The translations under genes were made by a program, and so were the position numbers. Below, in pieces: positions 1 to 30,269 of a stretch of 64,000 nucleotides of DNA (position 1 is the stretch's first letter; each line of letters starts with the position of its first letter). Source of the stretch: Ascaris suum (lineage: Eukaryota > Nematoda > Chromadorea > Rhabditida > Ascarididae); contig CM024172.1 in NCBI GenBank assembly GCA_013433145.1, positions 1,734,501 through 1,798,500 on the forward strand, written 5' to 3'. Under the pieces are notes generated by a model. The model was not told where the DNA came from. It worked only from the letters and a program-made list of their open reading frames with translations, and did no database searches.

Positions 1-5088
<5,088 letters not shown>

Positions 5089-6993
5089 ATTGCGTTGCTG
5101 CAATTATGCAAATTTCAACAAAAGATAAAAATTTGCATAACATTTCACACAGTAGCGATAGATAATGCTCAAAAACGATATGGAAATTCGCCATATTCGC
5201 CATATATAAACGTGAGCAATTTTAGTAGAAGCTGCCAACAATCTAAACTATTAAAGAAATTAGATGCATATAAAGAAATCAGGTATTAAAAAAATTACCA
5301 CCTCAGTTCTTTGGTAGACATCTTCCTTGTGAAAGGATATCTTAGTCACAAAGGTGTGTAGACTGGAAGGTCATTATTTTTTAGCAAAAAACGCAAAAAC
5401 CTTTACGAAAATAATACAGGTATCAAGTGCAGGCCTGCAAGGGAACCTGAAATTCGAAGAAAAAAAAAAGAGGATAAAACACCTCCTAAAGAATTATGGT
5501 AACCTGTTTCGAAATCGAAGCAGGTTTATATCGCATTCCTGTGAATATTATAGTTAAGCAGCCAATACGAAAATTAAACAGTAGTCCAGTAATGCAGTAT
5601 TTAAAGGCAGAATGCCCGAAATAGGCGATTTAATCCACGAGGATCGCCGTTCGTCAACAAACTTCAGTGAATGGGATATACATGCGCATAGATATTGCCT
5701 TCATCCTTAGCTACAATAAATTATGACTGAAACTCGGGAAACGTATTCCGTTAATGGACATGAACCTGAAATACCGTGCTTCAATAATCGAGTTGGGACG
5801 CAACAGCGTACAGCTAACCAAGCGCAAAGGAAAGCACGGATGTAGACACGATACATCCGACAGCAACATGAAAGTTACCTTGCCGCCGTTATATGCAATA
5901 CTTGAGCAATATCGAAGATTCGGATGCGAACACAAGTCAACCTACTATAAATCAATAAAGATAATTTAAGACCGGAAGCGGATGATAAGTTGCGTCCTCA
6001 TTATAGACCTTCAATGATGCGAATACGTTCTGCAACTACTCGACAAACGTCTGGTTGGAAAAATTTTGCGTTCCGTAGTAATTCCACAAAATTCAAAATG
6101 ATTTAAATATAATTTAATCAATTGTGCGCATATTCTATGTCGGTTTCATAGATAAGTCTTGTTATTTTCATATTCTCGCAAGAGATATGCCTATATATGA
6201 TGTAAATTTCTGCAATAATTGTGTTTGAATAATGAAAGTGATAGGTGAAAGTTTTATTATTCACGCTTAGATGCTTTATCATTATCGTTACTACCTACTT
6301 TTCTGACTTTATCGGTAAATTTCTTCCGATAAGAATACTACCTCTTACATAAGTAACTAGTATATCATAATAGAAATAATCCTAATTGGAATTTATGCAT
6401 ACGATGATTGAATATTTGAATATTTGCCATAAAATAATTCACCAATATTGTGCCGATTCATGAAATAATAATTCCATGTTGAAGAGGTATATCTTTGTTT
6501 CATTATAGCTCGAAATGTATAGATTATATGTTTGTCTATTCGATTCATTCTTTACAACATTGAATTACTATGAGTGTATATTCTAATTTGTTTTGTTGTA
6601 ATTGTCTAGATGATTTGTCAATAGTAATAGACGTTTGCACTCTACAATTCCTGTCGTTAATAAAAAAACAAACCTTATCCAAAAAAAAATGCGCATTTTT
6701 TGAATTGTTTTTTAAATTTAGTTTTTTATAATTATCTGTTTTTTTTTTTTATTATGGTGAAATGTTTTGGCATTCTCGAAGTTTTAATTTGCTGCGTTTA
6801 TACTTGAGATATCGCCGATTGATAAATTATTTCAGATGCATTTGCTTAGAATAACTCGAATTGAGATGTCGTTTTTTTTTTTTTTTTGTTTGCTTTAGGT
6901 TTATTGCTTTTTTTTTCAGAAAGGAATTTACCTTCTACGACAAATCGGTTGAGACACAATTAAATCAATTTTATCAATAGTAGAGCCAAACAA
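5089..6993. promoter_or_regulatory. Divergent intergenic region between DDX46 and TBC1D13
   Basis: About 1.9 kb between the two divergent starts, so it should hold both promoters, though no clear TATA box was identified. A T-rich tract ending in TTTTTTTTTCAG near 6919 lies about 75 bp before the TBC1D13 ATG and could be a spliced-leader trans-splice acceptor. The segment about 5430-6060 is visibly less AT-rich than its surroundings and contains broken coding-like frames; it is described as a separate finding. Confidence 0.4.
5430..6060 (+). pseudogene. Orphan GC-elevated coding-like segment, possibly a decayed gene
   Basis: Base composition here is less AT-rich than the flanks. The plus frame through ATG 5612 and ATG 5723 reads protein-like text (MTETRETYSVNGHEPEIPCF, RPEADDKLRPHYRPSMMRIR) down to about 6100, but is broken by five stops. 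A second plus frame is open for 71 codons from 5754. No family was recognised. It could be a decayed gene, short exons of a real gene whose splice sites I could not resolve, or a transposon remnant. No confident donor/acceptor chain was found. Confidence 0.25.
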
Positions 6994-7632
6994 ATGACAT
7001 CACGCTATAAAGAAAGGTGAGTATATACCTTATCTAGTCAATATTATCTATGGCAGAGTGAATTTTGAGCTCGTGAGTCTTGTTAGAAGTAGCCTCAGGT
7101 TCAGATAAGTAGCCTCAAGTTCGAACATTTTGATGGGAAATTATTCAATTTTAATATTTATATGTGCCAAAATGGACTAAAACTTTGAATATTTGAATAA
7201 GCCATCTCAGTTTTATTGCCCACCCTCCGCATTTCGAAGCTATCTTAGGTGGAAGTTCTTTGACCGTTGAATTTCTACACGGTCAAAGACGCAATGAAGA
7301 GTCTAAATAAACATTAGCTGATTGGCATTATTCGTTGCCAAAAATATTGCATTAATCCTCGGTGCTGCACCGGACTATGCATAAATGAGCTAAATTCAGA
7401 GTCATTTGCAACAGTCGCCACAAATTTCTCATATATTTCTTCAGTATCTATCAAAAGGTAGAGGTCATCTGAGGTCGCCGACGTCCTTCTGAATACGGCG
7501 ATATATTTTTGCATAAATAGAAGAAGTTTATTATAGATTATCATAGGTCATCATTTCATCATAATCTACCGTTATGTTTTGCAATATATTTTATTCTATT
7601 TATTTATTTATTTATTTATTTATTTATATTAT

Positions 7633-7676
<44 letters not shown>

Positions 7677-10600
7677 CTTATTTATTTAGATATCCGGAAG
7701 TGGGAAAACATACAAAAATATGTAAGAATAAACATCAAAAAGGAGTGAAATATTCGCAAAGCCTACGATTTAGGCGAATAGGCATTTAAAACCAAAAATA
7801 TAGTGGATATTCACCGCATATATTTATATTATCAAATCGCAATAGTGGTGATTATTTACGCAATGCTTTGATAGAAGTGAAGATACATATCATCGATCAT
7901 ATCTTTTAACCAAGTTTAGCATTATGTAATGAAATTAGGTTTAATGTTTTAATTTCAGGTTCTATTTATTCAAGTTTTAAGCTGTTTAACCAATATAGTT
8001 TAATAAAGGTTACTACACTATTTCAGATTCTCGCGTCTCGAATCGGTATTACTACTTGAAAAGGCACATATTGATATCGTCGAATTAAGAGCTTCTTGCA
8101 AATATGGTACGCCATTTGGAATCATGTTCCCATTTGAGATACGATGATCGATGATTGATAAAAGTGGAATTTTTTTTTTTTTTTTTTGGATGAGCTCGAC
8201 AGCTAGATGCATCTCGTTGTGATATTTGGATTAAAAGTTCTAGAATTATGGAGCCGATGATTTTGTTTTGTTTGATTTTCTTCAACGAGGAATATAAGCA
8301 TATACTAAATTGAGTGTTCTATCGATCAATAAGCAATAAATTTGCTTACAGCGTGCTGTCAACAAGGCAAGCATTCTTCCAGTGAGGAAAGGCAGGGAGG
8401 AGGGAGGAAGCGGGAATACTTGATGGGCTCTCTCCGTACTTCCATAACTCTAAATAAATTTCAGTGGATATTGTTACGTTTATTGCCATCTATTACACAT
8501 CTCTTATCATGGTTCATATGCATTCCCACGTTATAAGGAATCAATAGGTGACGCAATATGAAGAAATATTGAATGCTGTCTCCGACGAAGAATATGATGT
8601 TTTTACTGGATATCACCCACTAAGCAATTAGCTTATTTCGTCGATCATCATGCGGATCACATTTTCAAATACAAATTATTCCACGGCGGTCTTCTAGAAA
8701 CCATTCTGATAGGATATTTCTGTCCATCATAATTAGTGGATTCTTTTGATTCAATTGTTTCTTCGTTTGTCCTCAATAATATTTCATCTTTAAGTTTCAT
8801 CGTAATTGTTTTTTAAAATTTCCTCAAATTTATCTTCTTAACTATACACGATGGCGTTATAAAGAAGCAAATGCAGCACTTAATCGATGTGGTGTTGGAG
8901 TTTTTATTTATATTGGTTTCATTATGATTGAAAGCATCACAATGATCGATCAGAATTGTGGAGCTGTTTTATTTGATGATATGTTATCGCTTATGCATAT
9001 TTTAAAGTTCGTTTAAGGCATAAATGATATATTTCGACCATTATGTTGGCGTTTACTACTCGATTATTTACCCATTGAAAGAGATGAATGGCAATCTTAT
9101 TTGCGAAAACAACGCGAAACTTATAGCGATCTCGTTGAAGATGTTATCGTACATCCAGGACAATCTTCTAATGTTGCCGATGGAACATTTATTGAGGATC
9201 ATGTAAGATTAATTTAAAATTTGAATAAATTTATACAAGACTAATAGTATAAAATATAAATATAAAATTTTTCATAAATTATTGGCGTTTATTGAAAGGT
9301 CGTTGAAAAAGTCTATCGAATACTATTTTCAGCCATTGAGTCTAAATCCGAATAGCGAATGGAGGAGTTATTTCAAGGATAATGAAGTGTTATTACAAAT
9401 CGATAAAGATGTAAGACGATTGTATCCTGAGATGCAATTCTTCCAGAAGAAAACACCATTCCCACATAAGTATGACTTATTGAGATTATATATATGTGAT
9501 ACTAGAAAACGATTCTTTTACGACAGCTTGATTACCTAAAGGGTTCTTCAGCATTTCTTACATTCAGGATGGTCGAAATCTTATTCATTCACCTGGATTC
9601 AGGTAGCAGTTCGATGTTTAAAGAAAAGAGCCTGAAAAAAGATTGCTCTCAAGAAAGTGCGTTGTAGTCATTGAGTTCAATTTTTCAAATGGGTCTAAAA
9701 AAATCGGTTTTTGATGATAAACTGATATTCTTATCTGCTAATCTATCAACAATATCGCATTGATCTCTAAATGAAGACGATATATTTTAAATTTGCATAA
9801 ATTAAAGGATTGCTTAAACACTGCGAGCTAATTTACTCTTGTGAAGTGTGAAAATTTACATATTATTTTTAAATTCAACAATTTACCATACTATTTTCAT
9901 TCAGATAAAGTTATCAGTGAGTAGGCGGTTGGGTCATTTATTATCTCGATTATTTTGGTACTTTATTTGCTCAATTGATGAATTTGCAGATCGGCCGCCA
10001 AGTTGAATTTGTCGAAGCGAATACGACAAGAGAATCTACAATCTGAAATCTACGATAACAGCTATCATGGTGTGGGAAGTGTGAGGATTTTTTTTTCATT
10101 TGTATTGATGGCGAGGATTAGAAAAGATTAATTCATAGATGGGAGATATTTTCGTTTGATTTCGAGTATTCTTTTGGTGTTATCTCTAAATTTGAGAACG
10201 ATTCAAGCAATAGTCGAACGGTTGGTGTTGCCTTCACGAGATTGTAGAGGATTTTTTTTTTTTGGTAGCAACGAAAATTACTGTGCCGTTCTTTTATTTC
10301 TACTTAGAATGATGACATTATATGATGATCGCTCATTATATATACTTTATTATATTGAGGAATGTTAAAGGAAATGAATTTTGAAGCGGCATTTACTTTT
10401 AATATTGCTTTCATAGTTAATGCTTCTAGTTTTTGCCAGCGTCATCGAAGGTTGTCGAAGCGGAATATGCAAATGACATTGGTAATGAAGATGTCGAATA
10501 TCATTGGCAAGTGGTCGAAAGAATTCTCTTCATTTATAGTAAATTAAATCCAGGCGTTAAGTATGTGCAGGTTTGTTGTATTTGCTGTCGATAAAACTAA

Positions 10601-13600
10601 ATCTTGATTGCAAAAAGAAGAAACTTCGTTTGGACGGAATATTCCTGAGAAGAGAATCGTACTGCAAAAAAAAAAACCGGTTGAACGGATGTTATCATCA
10701 ACTCGGATTCGTTTATTGCATTGTTCGTGTTATATAATTCTTATCAACGTATTATAGAAATGGCCTTTTCCGAATAGAGAATGAATGGCATTCTTCTTTA
10801 TTTCAACAGAATATTTGTATGCTGAATTTATTTCTCATTTTAGTGAATAATTTCTGCTCAATTGATATAATGATTTCAAAAGTGAAATCATTCTGCATTT
10901 TATATTTCTTCATTTCGATATGCTTGCTTGTTGTGAATTTTATCGGTTGAAAGTCTTAGTGCGATAAGAATTTCAAAAAATGATGCTTTTTTTTTCGGAG
11001 CAAGAATAGTCCAACATTTTTCTACGAGAAAATCATTTCATTGATTGGATATTTGTATATGGAATCTGAAGCATCATTTGCAGGGAATGAATGAAATTAT
11101 TGGTCCTATATATTATGTATTTGCGAGTGATCCGGATATAGAATGGGCAGAATTCGCTGAGCCAGACGCTTATTATTGTTTCCAATTGTTGATGAGTGAA
11201 ATAAAGGATAATTTCATCAAAACACTCGACACCTCCAATTGTGGCATTGGTTAATTATGCTATAATCTATTTGATTCAGTGTTGATCTAAAACATTCGAC
11301 TCATTTCTTTCTTAACGCTCATGTTTTTTTTCCCTCTAAAGTCATTTTCTTAACTCGTTTTCTCAAGCTTTTTTTCCCCAAAAGATCTTTCCTTAAGTCG
11401 TTTTCTCATGCTTTTTTTTTGCCAAAAGGTCTTTCCTTAGCGCTTTTTTCCCATGTTTTTTCCCAAAAGATCTTTCTTTAGCGCTTTTTCCCCACACTCT
11501 ATCGTGAAATTTAAAAACGTATAAGTGTAATTTACAGCACTCGACAATAATAAAAAAATCCTCGTCTTATCCACATAGAAATATTCGTAGAAATTTGAGA
11601 TTTTCTTTGGGCAATTATTTGCTTCATAAAAATTTAGCGATAACTATCAATTGGCTTATGAGAATATTAGTGTTATGGATAAATGTGGTTCGAACTGCGT
11701 AGACTTACGAACGTTAATATAACGGCTCATCTTTTGTTCTTTCGATATCCTTCTCCCACTTCCGGTCATTTTTTTTTCGAGGAATTTTACGTCAATATCC
11801 CATAGATGAGAAAACAGCACTTTTTTTTTGTTATGCAATATTTCGAATTGATTTTTTTTTATTAATTGATGTGATTATGCATTATTTTAGATTTTATTGC
11901 GTTAATTTTCCTATGTAATTCTTCAAATGCCAACAGAATCTGCGATTTTCGCAGAATTATTCTTTGTGGAATAAAGGAGAACATTATTTCTTTTGGTTGA
12001 TTTTAAAGCTCTTTCGTTTCCCATTCAAAATCTCTCTCCTCTTGCAGCATTTCTTTATATTTCACTTGCTGCTTTAGAGAAAATAGTCTGCTTCTCAGTG
12101 GTCATTCATTTTTTCCAAGAAGGTCAGCACAATATCAAACGGTCGTCAAATGGACACTGCTGTGCAACCACAGGGCATTATAGTGTAATCGTTCCTTGTG
12201 TTCGCTCGCGTGCATTACTCACCTTTTATGTTTCCGGTTCGGAGGAGGGAAGCGAGTGTGACCGAAACTTTATAGTCATCTTAATAATGTAGGCGGAAAG
12301 GTCTTTCGTCTATGTAACTTCCTCTCATTTGCCTCCATTGTTGTTTTCATCCACACTCTCCTGAAATTTTTCTTCTCTTCTTGCATGCCGTTGTAATTTC
12401 ATCGAGAAAGTTTACAGAATGGCTAATGGCTCAGTTCCATGAGCGGTTGTATCTTTACGACCCGGAGTTGTATGGTCATTTGGTTGTGAACTTGTCTATC
12501 AAGGCACCGTTTTATGCATTTCGATGGTTATCGCTACTGTTGTCTCAGGAATTTCCCCTTCCAGGTTTGTGCAAGTAAAGTATTCTTATATGCTGAATTC
12601 CTTGCTGTGATATTATTTCTGAATGAATATAGATTCAAATTTCATGTTGATGGACGGCTTAATTAGCCGTAGAGTCGTTTCATAATGCTATGCCTTCATG
12701 CTTGCAAATCCAGGTATCGTTGATAAAGAGTTCACTCATGGAGGCGCTATTTTATGAGTGCAACAGAACTTGGCAACAAAATAACTTTTGATCGCAGTTG
12801 TGCATGTAGGACTCCCTTCTAATTAGAATTAAAAGGGACGCCATTTAATTGCATTCTTAAATCCTGAAATTAAGGGTCATACGTTAGCACTCTCAATAGA
12901 TGCCATCGGCAGGTGAAGAGATGGTTTTATTGTTAACAGCTGAGGATCTAAAATCAGAAGGAAGTCCGGCCATGTAGAACTTGGGTATTTAGAGTCCTGA
13001 TTGATGTTGAGGTAGCCATTTTATTCTCTCATCTAACGAGTAGGACTTGCGTATGGGAGCTTCTTTTAAATAATTTATTGTGGAAGTATGATGCAAGTTT
13101 GTGGAAATTATTTCAGATGTGATTACGATTTGGGATTCATTGTTTGCTTCTGCTGATTTATTGTGCCTTTTGCAATGGATTTGTTTGGCGATGTTGGAGA
13201 GGAAGCGTAACGTACTCATGGCTGGTGATTTCAGCACGTGTCTTAGACTACTACAGGTGATTGATTGCTTTTTGATTTTTTTAAATTCTCAACGGCAGTA
13301 AATTTTTGTTGCAAATTCTCAACGGCATTAGAGATAATTTTGGAACCTTCCTCACCTCTACTTGCGGGAATGGGAAGATATATTGGGTAGAAAACCTTGT
13401 AAGCGCAATCTTGCGGTCTGTAATACCTTCAAAATGCTCTTTTATCAATTATTCCCGTTAGGTGGGGAAGTATGATCGCGTCTTCGAGTCTTCGAGTCGT
13501 AACTAGGGTGAATTGAGAGGATAAACGACAGTAACAGAGAATGAACATACTTACATCACATGCCTCTATGCTCTACTTTCATTCTTTTTAAATTGGTGGT

Positions 13601-14469
13601 GCTCATCATTCTCGATTTTATTGTCGTTACCGTATCCTTGATTTTAATTCTGATTTTCGAGGTAATTCATTCGGGAAAGTGGGATTTAGACTCTTCACGA
13701 CAACAAAATAGCTCGTCGAGAAATCACAAAGGCGTCTATTGAAGCTTCTGTAGCTTCTGTTGAGGCAATTCGGTGGCTGAATAATTGAATTTGTTTCATT
13801 TTACTTCAGCGTGCAAAATCAAGGGGTTGCCTCATCATTAAATCTCTTTTTGAATGCTTCGTAAATAAAGCTTCAAGTATCGAAGTAGAGGATAAAAGTA
13901 TAATTTCTTCACTGGACATCTGCCTCAGCGATTAAAAGTTGTCTTTTTCTCATGAATTCATTCTAAACAGTTTCATATATAGTTGTCTAATCTCGTATTC
14001 GTTGTTTTCATATTGCACCCTTGATCGTTGATAGACAATGATCGGCTTTTATGCTAAATTGCTGTAACTTCTATAACTTCATGTCAAATGCCCATTTGAC
14101 ATAATTATTTGTGGATTTTTTTTCTTCATGAGATGACCATCAAATGTTCGTTTGAAGTTTCTTGCATTATATCTTCTGCTTATTTATTTATTTAATCGAA
14201 TTTATGAAGTGAATTTCTACGATATCATTTCCGTTTATTTCGGTATTTGGCTTTCAGATTATTGATAGTGTTTTATTTTGCAGAATTATCATGAAGCAGA
14301 TGTTGGGCAATTGATTGTACTTGCATATGGAATGCGTGATGGTGGCATTCAGCGTAAAACATCAACCGATAGTGAAGGTAATATCTCCTATGAGAAATTC
14401 TTACTAACACCAAGTGCTAAAATTGCGGCAGCACTTTCGAACGCTGTGAAAACATTCTCGAAGAAATAG
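6994..14469 (+). CDS. tbc-13: TBC1 domain family member 13 orthologue (Rab GTPase-activating protein)
   Basis: TBC-domain GAP; the human orthologue acts on Rab35 in membrane trafficking. Ten coding exons: 6994-7016, 8027-8106, 9018-9202, 9333-9469, 9990-10069 (or to 10078), 10440-10570, 11084-11249, 12418-12564, 13117-13256, 14284-14469, stop TAG. All join in phase, giving about 424 residues (human about 400). Start MTSRYKERFSRLES matches the short family N-terminus. Visible family blocks: RPLCWRLLLDYLPIERDEW, YFKDNEVLLQIDKDVRRLYP (arginine-finger block, R in DVRR), HWQVVERILFIYSKLNPG, YVQGMNEIIGPIYYVFA (glutamine-finger YVQ), FYAFRWLSLLLSQEF, DVITIWDSLF. Both catalytic fingers are present, so it should be active. 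Exon 4 ends at GTATGA and exon 5 has two possible donors three codons apart. The C-terminus after LRLLQ is the least conserved part. Confidence 0.95.
7587..7690. repeat. (TTTA)n microsatellite in TBC1D13 intron 1
   Basis: About 100 bp of near-perfect TTTA units, interrupted once by a TATATTATAT segment. It lies in the first intron and has no apparent role. Confidence 0.9.
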
Positions 14470-14615
14470 CATCAAATGGGATATTATTCTTTCTTGTGAA
14501 TCGATGTTAGTTAATTTCTCGTAATTTTCTTTCCAAGTTTATTTTTGATGTTTACGAAACAAATTTTGAGCATTTTTCTTCGATTATAAGTATTTTTGAA
14601 AGTTGAGAGCATTGA

Positions 14616-14621
14616 AATAAA
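14616..14621 (+). terminator. Poly(A) signal AATAAA of TBC1D13
   Basis: Canonical AATAAA about 150 bp downstream of the stop codon in a T-rich 3' region. The cleavage site is not determinable from the sequence. Confidence 0.5.
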
Positions 14622-15987
14622 CAAAAATATTCTTGGAGCTTTTTGTGAATCAAAATTTTGCCTTTCCAAATGAAAGTGATCCGAGACGATCGTTTCTCAC
14701 TTTGTTGGTAATATTCGCAACAGTACTCTTTTGCACGCTTTTAGAGCCTAAAAATCGAACGCAACTAAAAATTGAATTAATGACAGTCATGTGGTCACTT
14801 CTTTTATATACGCTTATTTAAAGATATCCTTGGATCATTTCACGATGTAAAACATAACGAATAAAAATAAAATTTTTTAATCAATGCAGTAGCAAATTTC
14901 TCTCTCCTTCCCCCCCCCCCTCCCCCTGATGAGGTCACGTTCAAAACAAGGCTATAGTGTTTTTTTTTCATTTTAGAACTACTGTATTTATATATTTTAG
15001 TATTCGACAGCATAATTTCATTTAGAAGTCATTAAAAAAATCAAACTGTTGACCTCTTTTTTATTTTTGGTGCTGATATTATGATTGAATTCTATGAAGT
15101 TAGGCTGAAATTGGTCGAAATGCTTTTGATAAATTTTCGCTGTTTTAATAGAGCGTCAATTCAAAGTTTATCATCTCGTTGTTGTTGCATCTATTTCGAA
15201 AAGTGCCATCTCTATTCGGCTGGATGAATGCATTCTCATAATTTGATTATTTATAGCAATTTTATTGTTGTTTCTAACCTTTTGACGTATATTTTTTGAA
15301 GCCATTGATTTTGAGTTAAAATCGATGTTCTTGAATTTGAATAATGATTCGAGATTTATATGAATCTTCATCAATCTCTGCTCTTTTTCTGCCTCTCTCC
15401 TCATTATCCTCTCGATTTCAATTATGACCTTTGAACTGTGGAGTTTCTAATATTGGATTATTTCTCTCGCCTTGGTCTGCATTATTAGGCATATCATATG
15501 ACTTTTACCTGTTCTAGTTATATGCGAGCATAGGCAGGTAATTTCCTCAGTACGTACAACTTTTTGATTCCCATTTCGCTGCACGGCAAGATTTTTAAAT
15601 TATAATAGTCAGATGATATTACTCAAACATTTTCAGTTTTTTTCCTAAATTAAGGGGGACAACTGGAAAGCGTTAAAGATAAAATACGCAATCGTATACG
15701 ATAATGGATCGAGAATAGTTACTAATAGAATAAAATATAATATGGAAAGAGCGCTCATATAATTTTTATCTAACATTTATTAATATTTTTTGCTATGCGT
15801 TATATAGAAAATTGTTTGCCGCTCAATATGAAATGATTCCTCTAAATGCAATCATTTATCTATCGATCGGAAATTTATTCATTCAATTTTATTTTTAATA
15901 TTTTCAAAAAGGGTATTACCACTCAGAAATTGCTAAATCGTGAATCGAAGATCACATCAATGATGAGGCTATTTTATTGTTTAATTA

Positions 15988-16127
15988 TTGCTTCTTTCAT
16001 TGCTACTTATATTTGCATATAATTTCAAGCGATATTGTTTCTTTCATTGCTAATTATATTTGCATATATTCAAGCGATATTGTTTCTTTCATTGCTAATT
16101 ATATTTGCATATAATTTCAAGCGAAAT
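15988..16127. repeat. About 55-bp tandem repeat, roughly 2.5 copies
   Basis: The unit contains TTTCATTGCTAATTATATTT followed by GCATATAATTTCAAGCGATATTG. Copies are nearly identical apart from a small deletion, so the expansion is recent. Confidence 0.85.
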
Positions 16128-18534
16128 GATTTATTTTCATCGTCCAATTGAAGCAATCTGAAATTATTATCGCATTATAAACATCGAATTTATTTGAAAA
16201 TTCTAATTCAATTGGTACTTCTTTTATTCAAATTTCAGATTTTTGTATTCTTTAAAGAATCAGGTGATGATATTATTCGCTCAGTAAAAAAAAAAATCCA
16301 TTTTATTATCGTCTCGTATCATATTGTATTTTATTGTGTGATATTTATATTTTTGCTCTTGTAAATTTTATTCTATTGTCCTATTTGTGTTGAAAATGGT
16401 GTCGGTTGTGTTCTATTATCGTTTTTTTTTTCTGGTTGGATTTCAGGTATTTTTTAAAATCAAATATGGCACTTGCCGATATAATCCTCGTTCATTGCAT
16501 AATGGAATTTGTTATGGAATAGCATTTATGTGCCTGCTTTCTTATGTGTTTCATTTTTTTGCTTTTTTTTTGCGCATTCTAATGCTCGTCTATAAATGCG
16601 GCCATAATTAAACACTATAATCAGAAATTGTTGTTATCAGAACAAGTGAGAGGGCGAGGGGGGGGGGGGAGGGGGAGTGGAAAGAGAGAGTTATGAGGGC
16701 AAGGGAAGGGAATTGGCGAATGGAGGACTGCCTGTTGGCTATATTTTTTAGTAGACAGTTGAAGGCATTAATAGCACCCAGTTGAAACTGGCATTCAGGA
16801 ATGCAAATTTCACACTCAAGTAAACAACCTGAAGCATCGAATTTCTAAGTTTATTTTATTCAGTCATATATTTTGCAACTTTTTCTATTGCAATTTGAAA
16901 TTTTTGCAAACTTATGTTGCAAAAACCGCAATATACAAATTTCATATCTATGCAAAGATTTGTGTTTTATATGTCAATTGGGTATTTTTAATTGGACAGT
17001 CTTAAAGCGTAGATCTAGGGTGGACTTTTTTTGCTTTTTTTTTCTCTGGCTCATCAACCAACTATGAACGAAATTATAAATTTCTTCAAGCGGAAAAAAT
17101 TTGCATATATATTTCGCTTTGATTATATTGCGAGTTTATTTGAATAATCGAGTTAAATAGAATCTAAACAGTTGATTTTGCATGTTCATTACAATTTTTT
17201 TTTTCTTCTGATCCATGAAAAATTGGAAATGAACGATTTAATGAGAGAAATGCGATAAAATCAGAAGTTTTATTAGCTCGCTTGGTAAAAATTGGCATTT
17301 ATTGTACTTTGAGAAATTTTGAAAGCAAATCAATCGAATAAAAAATTTCGAAATTATATGATTGTTTAGTTAGAAAGTAAATAGTTAAGAGGCGTTTTAT
17401 TGTGAATTTCGAATATTTCATAATATTAAATCATTCACGCCCCTTCAATTATTTAGGAATTATTTCCCTCATGAATTATTTCCCTATGAATTTATGAATT
17501 CCCTATGAATTATCTCGTTTCCAATATGTCGATTATTTTTATCCTTATTTATGGATTGGTTTTTTTGTTGAAATGTATTATATCTCTATGATGAGTTTAA
17601 TTTGAAAATTGATCGTTAAGAAGTTATAGATTATAATAACATCATAATATGATCATTGATACAATAATTCGCATTGATGTAACACTTTTGAAAGAAGATA
17701 TAAATGTGAAATATTGCAAATACAAAAAGAAAAAAACCGTTTAAAAAAAAGAAAAAAAAAAAAGAATAGAGATCGAAATCCGAATATCTCAGCAACAACT
17801 TTGATTCACGACAAAAAATATGAAGCAATCAAAATTACGCCATAGCGCGAATGATGAAAGCAATAAGAACGTCGAGTATCCACTAATTTTATAGGATTTT
17901 GTATTACATGATTTTATCTCTTTGTTGAAGCGCTTTTATTTCAAATAATAGCCATTTTATGCGTCATTTCTTTGTTTATTGTAAGCAAAGTAGATGAGAA
18001 GCATCAGAAATTTTTGCGAGCGTCGTCCAATACCTAAGCTTGATTGATAAACCATCATATAAAGAAAAAACCATGATTAGGCTGCAGATCAGGGGGCTTT
18101 TGTCATTAGCATTCTTGTCGATGATCCAAGTCTCAAGTCGTTATCGATTGATATGATCCAAAATCCTTCGGTTAAGACTCTAATTTTAGCGGTCAATTTT
18201 AACGAACAAAATAAACGCCATTATAGTACCAGCGTCGGTGGAAATTTGCAAAGATATTCAAATCACACGTATTCATTATGTTTCATGAAAGAATTTCCTC
18301 AGCTTGAGAAAAGAATTATTGAAAAGATTTCACAATTCATCGGGTCATAATGCATCATTGCTCTCATAGAGCGGAAAAGTATAATGAGCACTTCAGAATT
18401 GACCATCAATTTTCACCTCGCAAAGTACTAAAGCATTGAAGTTTATGATGATATTCCCACGATAAAAAAAAAAAATCAAGGAGAATTTTTCGCCGATAAG
18501 TGATTTTCGAATCGTGAGAGCATTGGAGAGGTTT

Positions 18535-18598
18535 TTGATTGCAATTGCAATCTATTGCAATTGTAGTTGCAATCCATTGCAATTCAATTGCAATGATA
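18535..18598. repeat. GCAATTG-rich short repeat
   Basis: Several copies of the palindrome-like words GCAATTGCAAT, ATTGCAATT and TTGCAATCCATTGCAATT in about 60 bp. A similar cluster (ATTGCAATCATTGCAAT) lies near 19120-19150. The stretch overlaps no supported exon. Confidence 0.6.
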
Positions 18599-18670
18599 CA
18601 TCCTTAATGATTTTCGTCATCATTGAATTAGTTTCATTGAAACGATACAACGCGTCAATTGATTTAACGA

Positions 18671-30041
<11,371 letters not shown>

Positions 30042-30265
30042 CTGTGTGTAACGTGTGCCGTGTGTGTGTGTGTGTGGCGTGCTCATGATGTACGTCGAGT
30101 GTCTACAGTGTGTATATAGGGTGTGTGCAGGGTGTGTGCGATAGATAGATAGTGTGTGGACGGTATAAGGAGCACGTACTGTATGTGTATGGTTCGTTTA
30201 GTTGTATCTAGGGTGTGTGTACGGTGCGTGTGCTCTGTATGTGGGGTGTAAGAGTGTGTGTAGGG
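30042..30265. repeat. Degenerate GT-rich repeat
   Basis: About 220 bp of GTGTGTG words mixed with GTAC/GTGC variants (for example GGTGTGTGCAGGGTGTGTGC). The strand asymmetry gives long His-Thr-rich open frames on the minus strand that are not credible proteins. The segment abuts the tentative first exon of the unrecognised gene. Confidence 0.7.
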
Positions 30266-30269
30266 CGTA

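Larger units (their letters stand above)
14470..18670. other. Intergenic stretch: TBC1D13 3' end and non-coding DNA
   Basis: A polyadenylation signal AATAAA lies at 14616-14621, about 150 bp after the TBC1D13 stop, with AATAAAAATAAAA about 250 bp further on. The rest is AT-rich with poly-C (14910-14926), poly-G (16649-16678), a 55-bp tandem repeat and GCAATTG repeats. No supported gene was seen; short open frames here lack splice context and coding-like composition. Confidence 0.6.

Noticed and set aside
15988..16127. Direct repeats that could suggest a CRISPR-like array (also 39965-40207 and 45471-45620)
   Set aside because: The units are contiguous tandem copies with no unique spacers, in a eukaryotic intron or intergenic setting.
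18153..18350. Plus ORF beginning MIQNPSVKTLILAVNF
   Set aside because: AT-rich, single unspliced frame with no similarity and no flanking exons; not distinguishable from chance.
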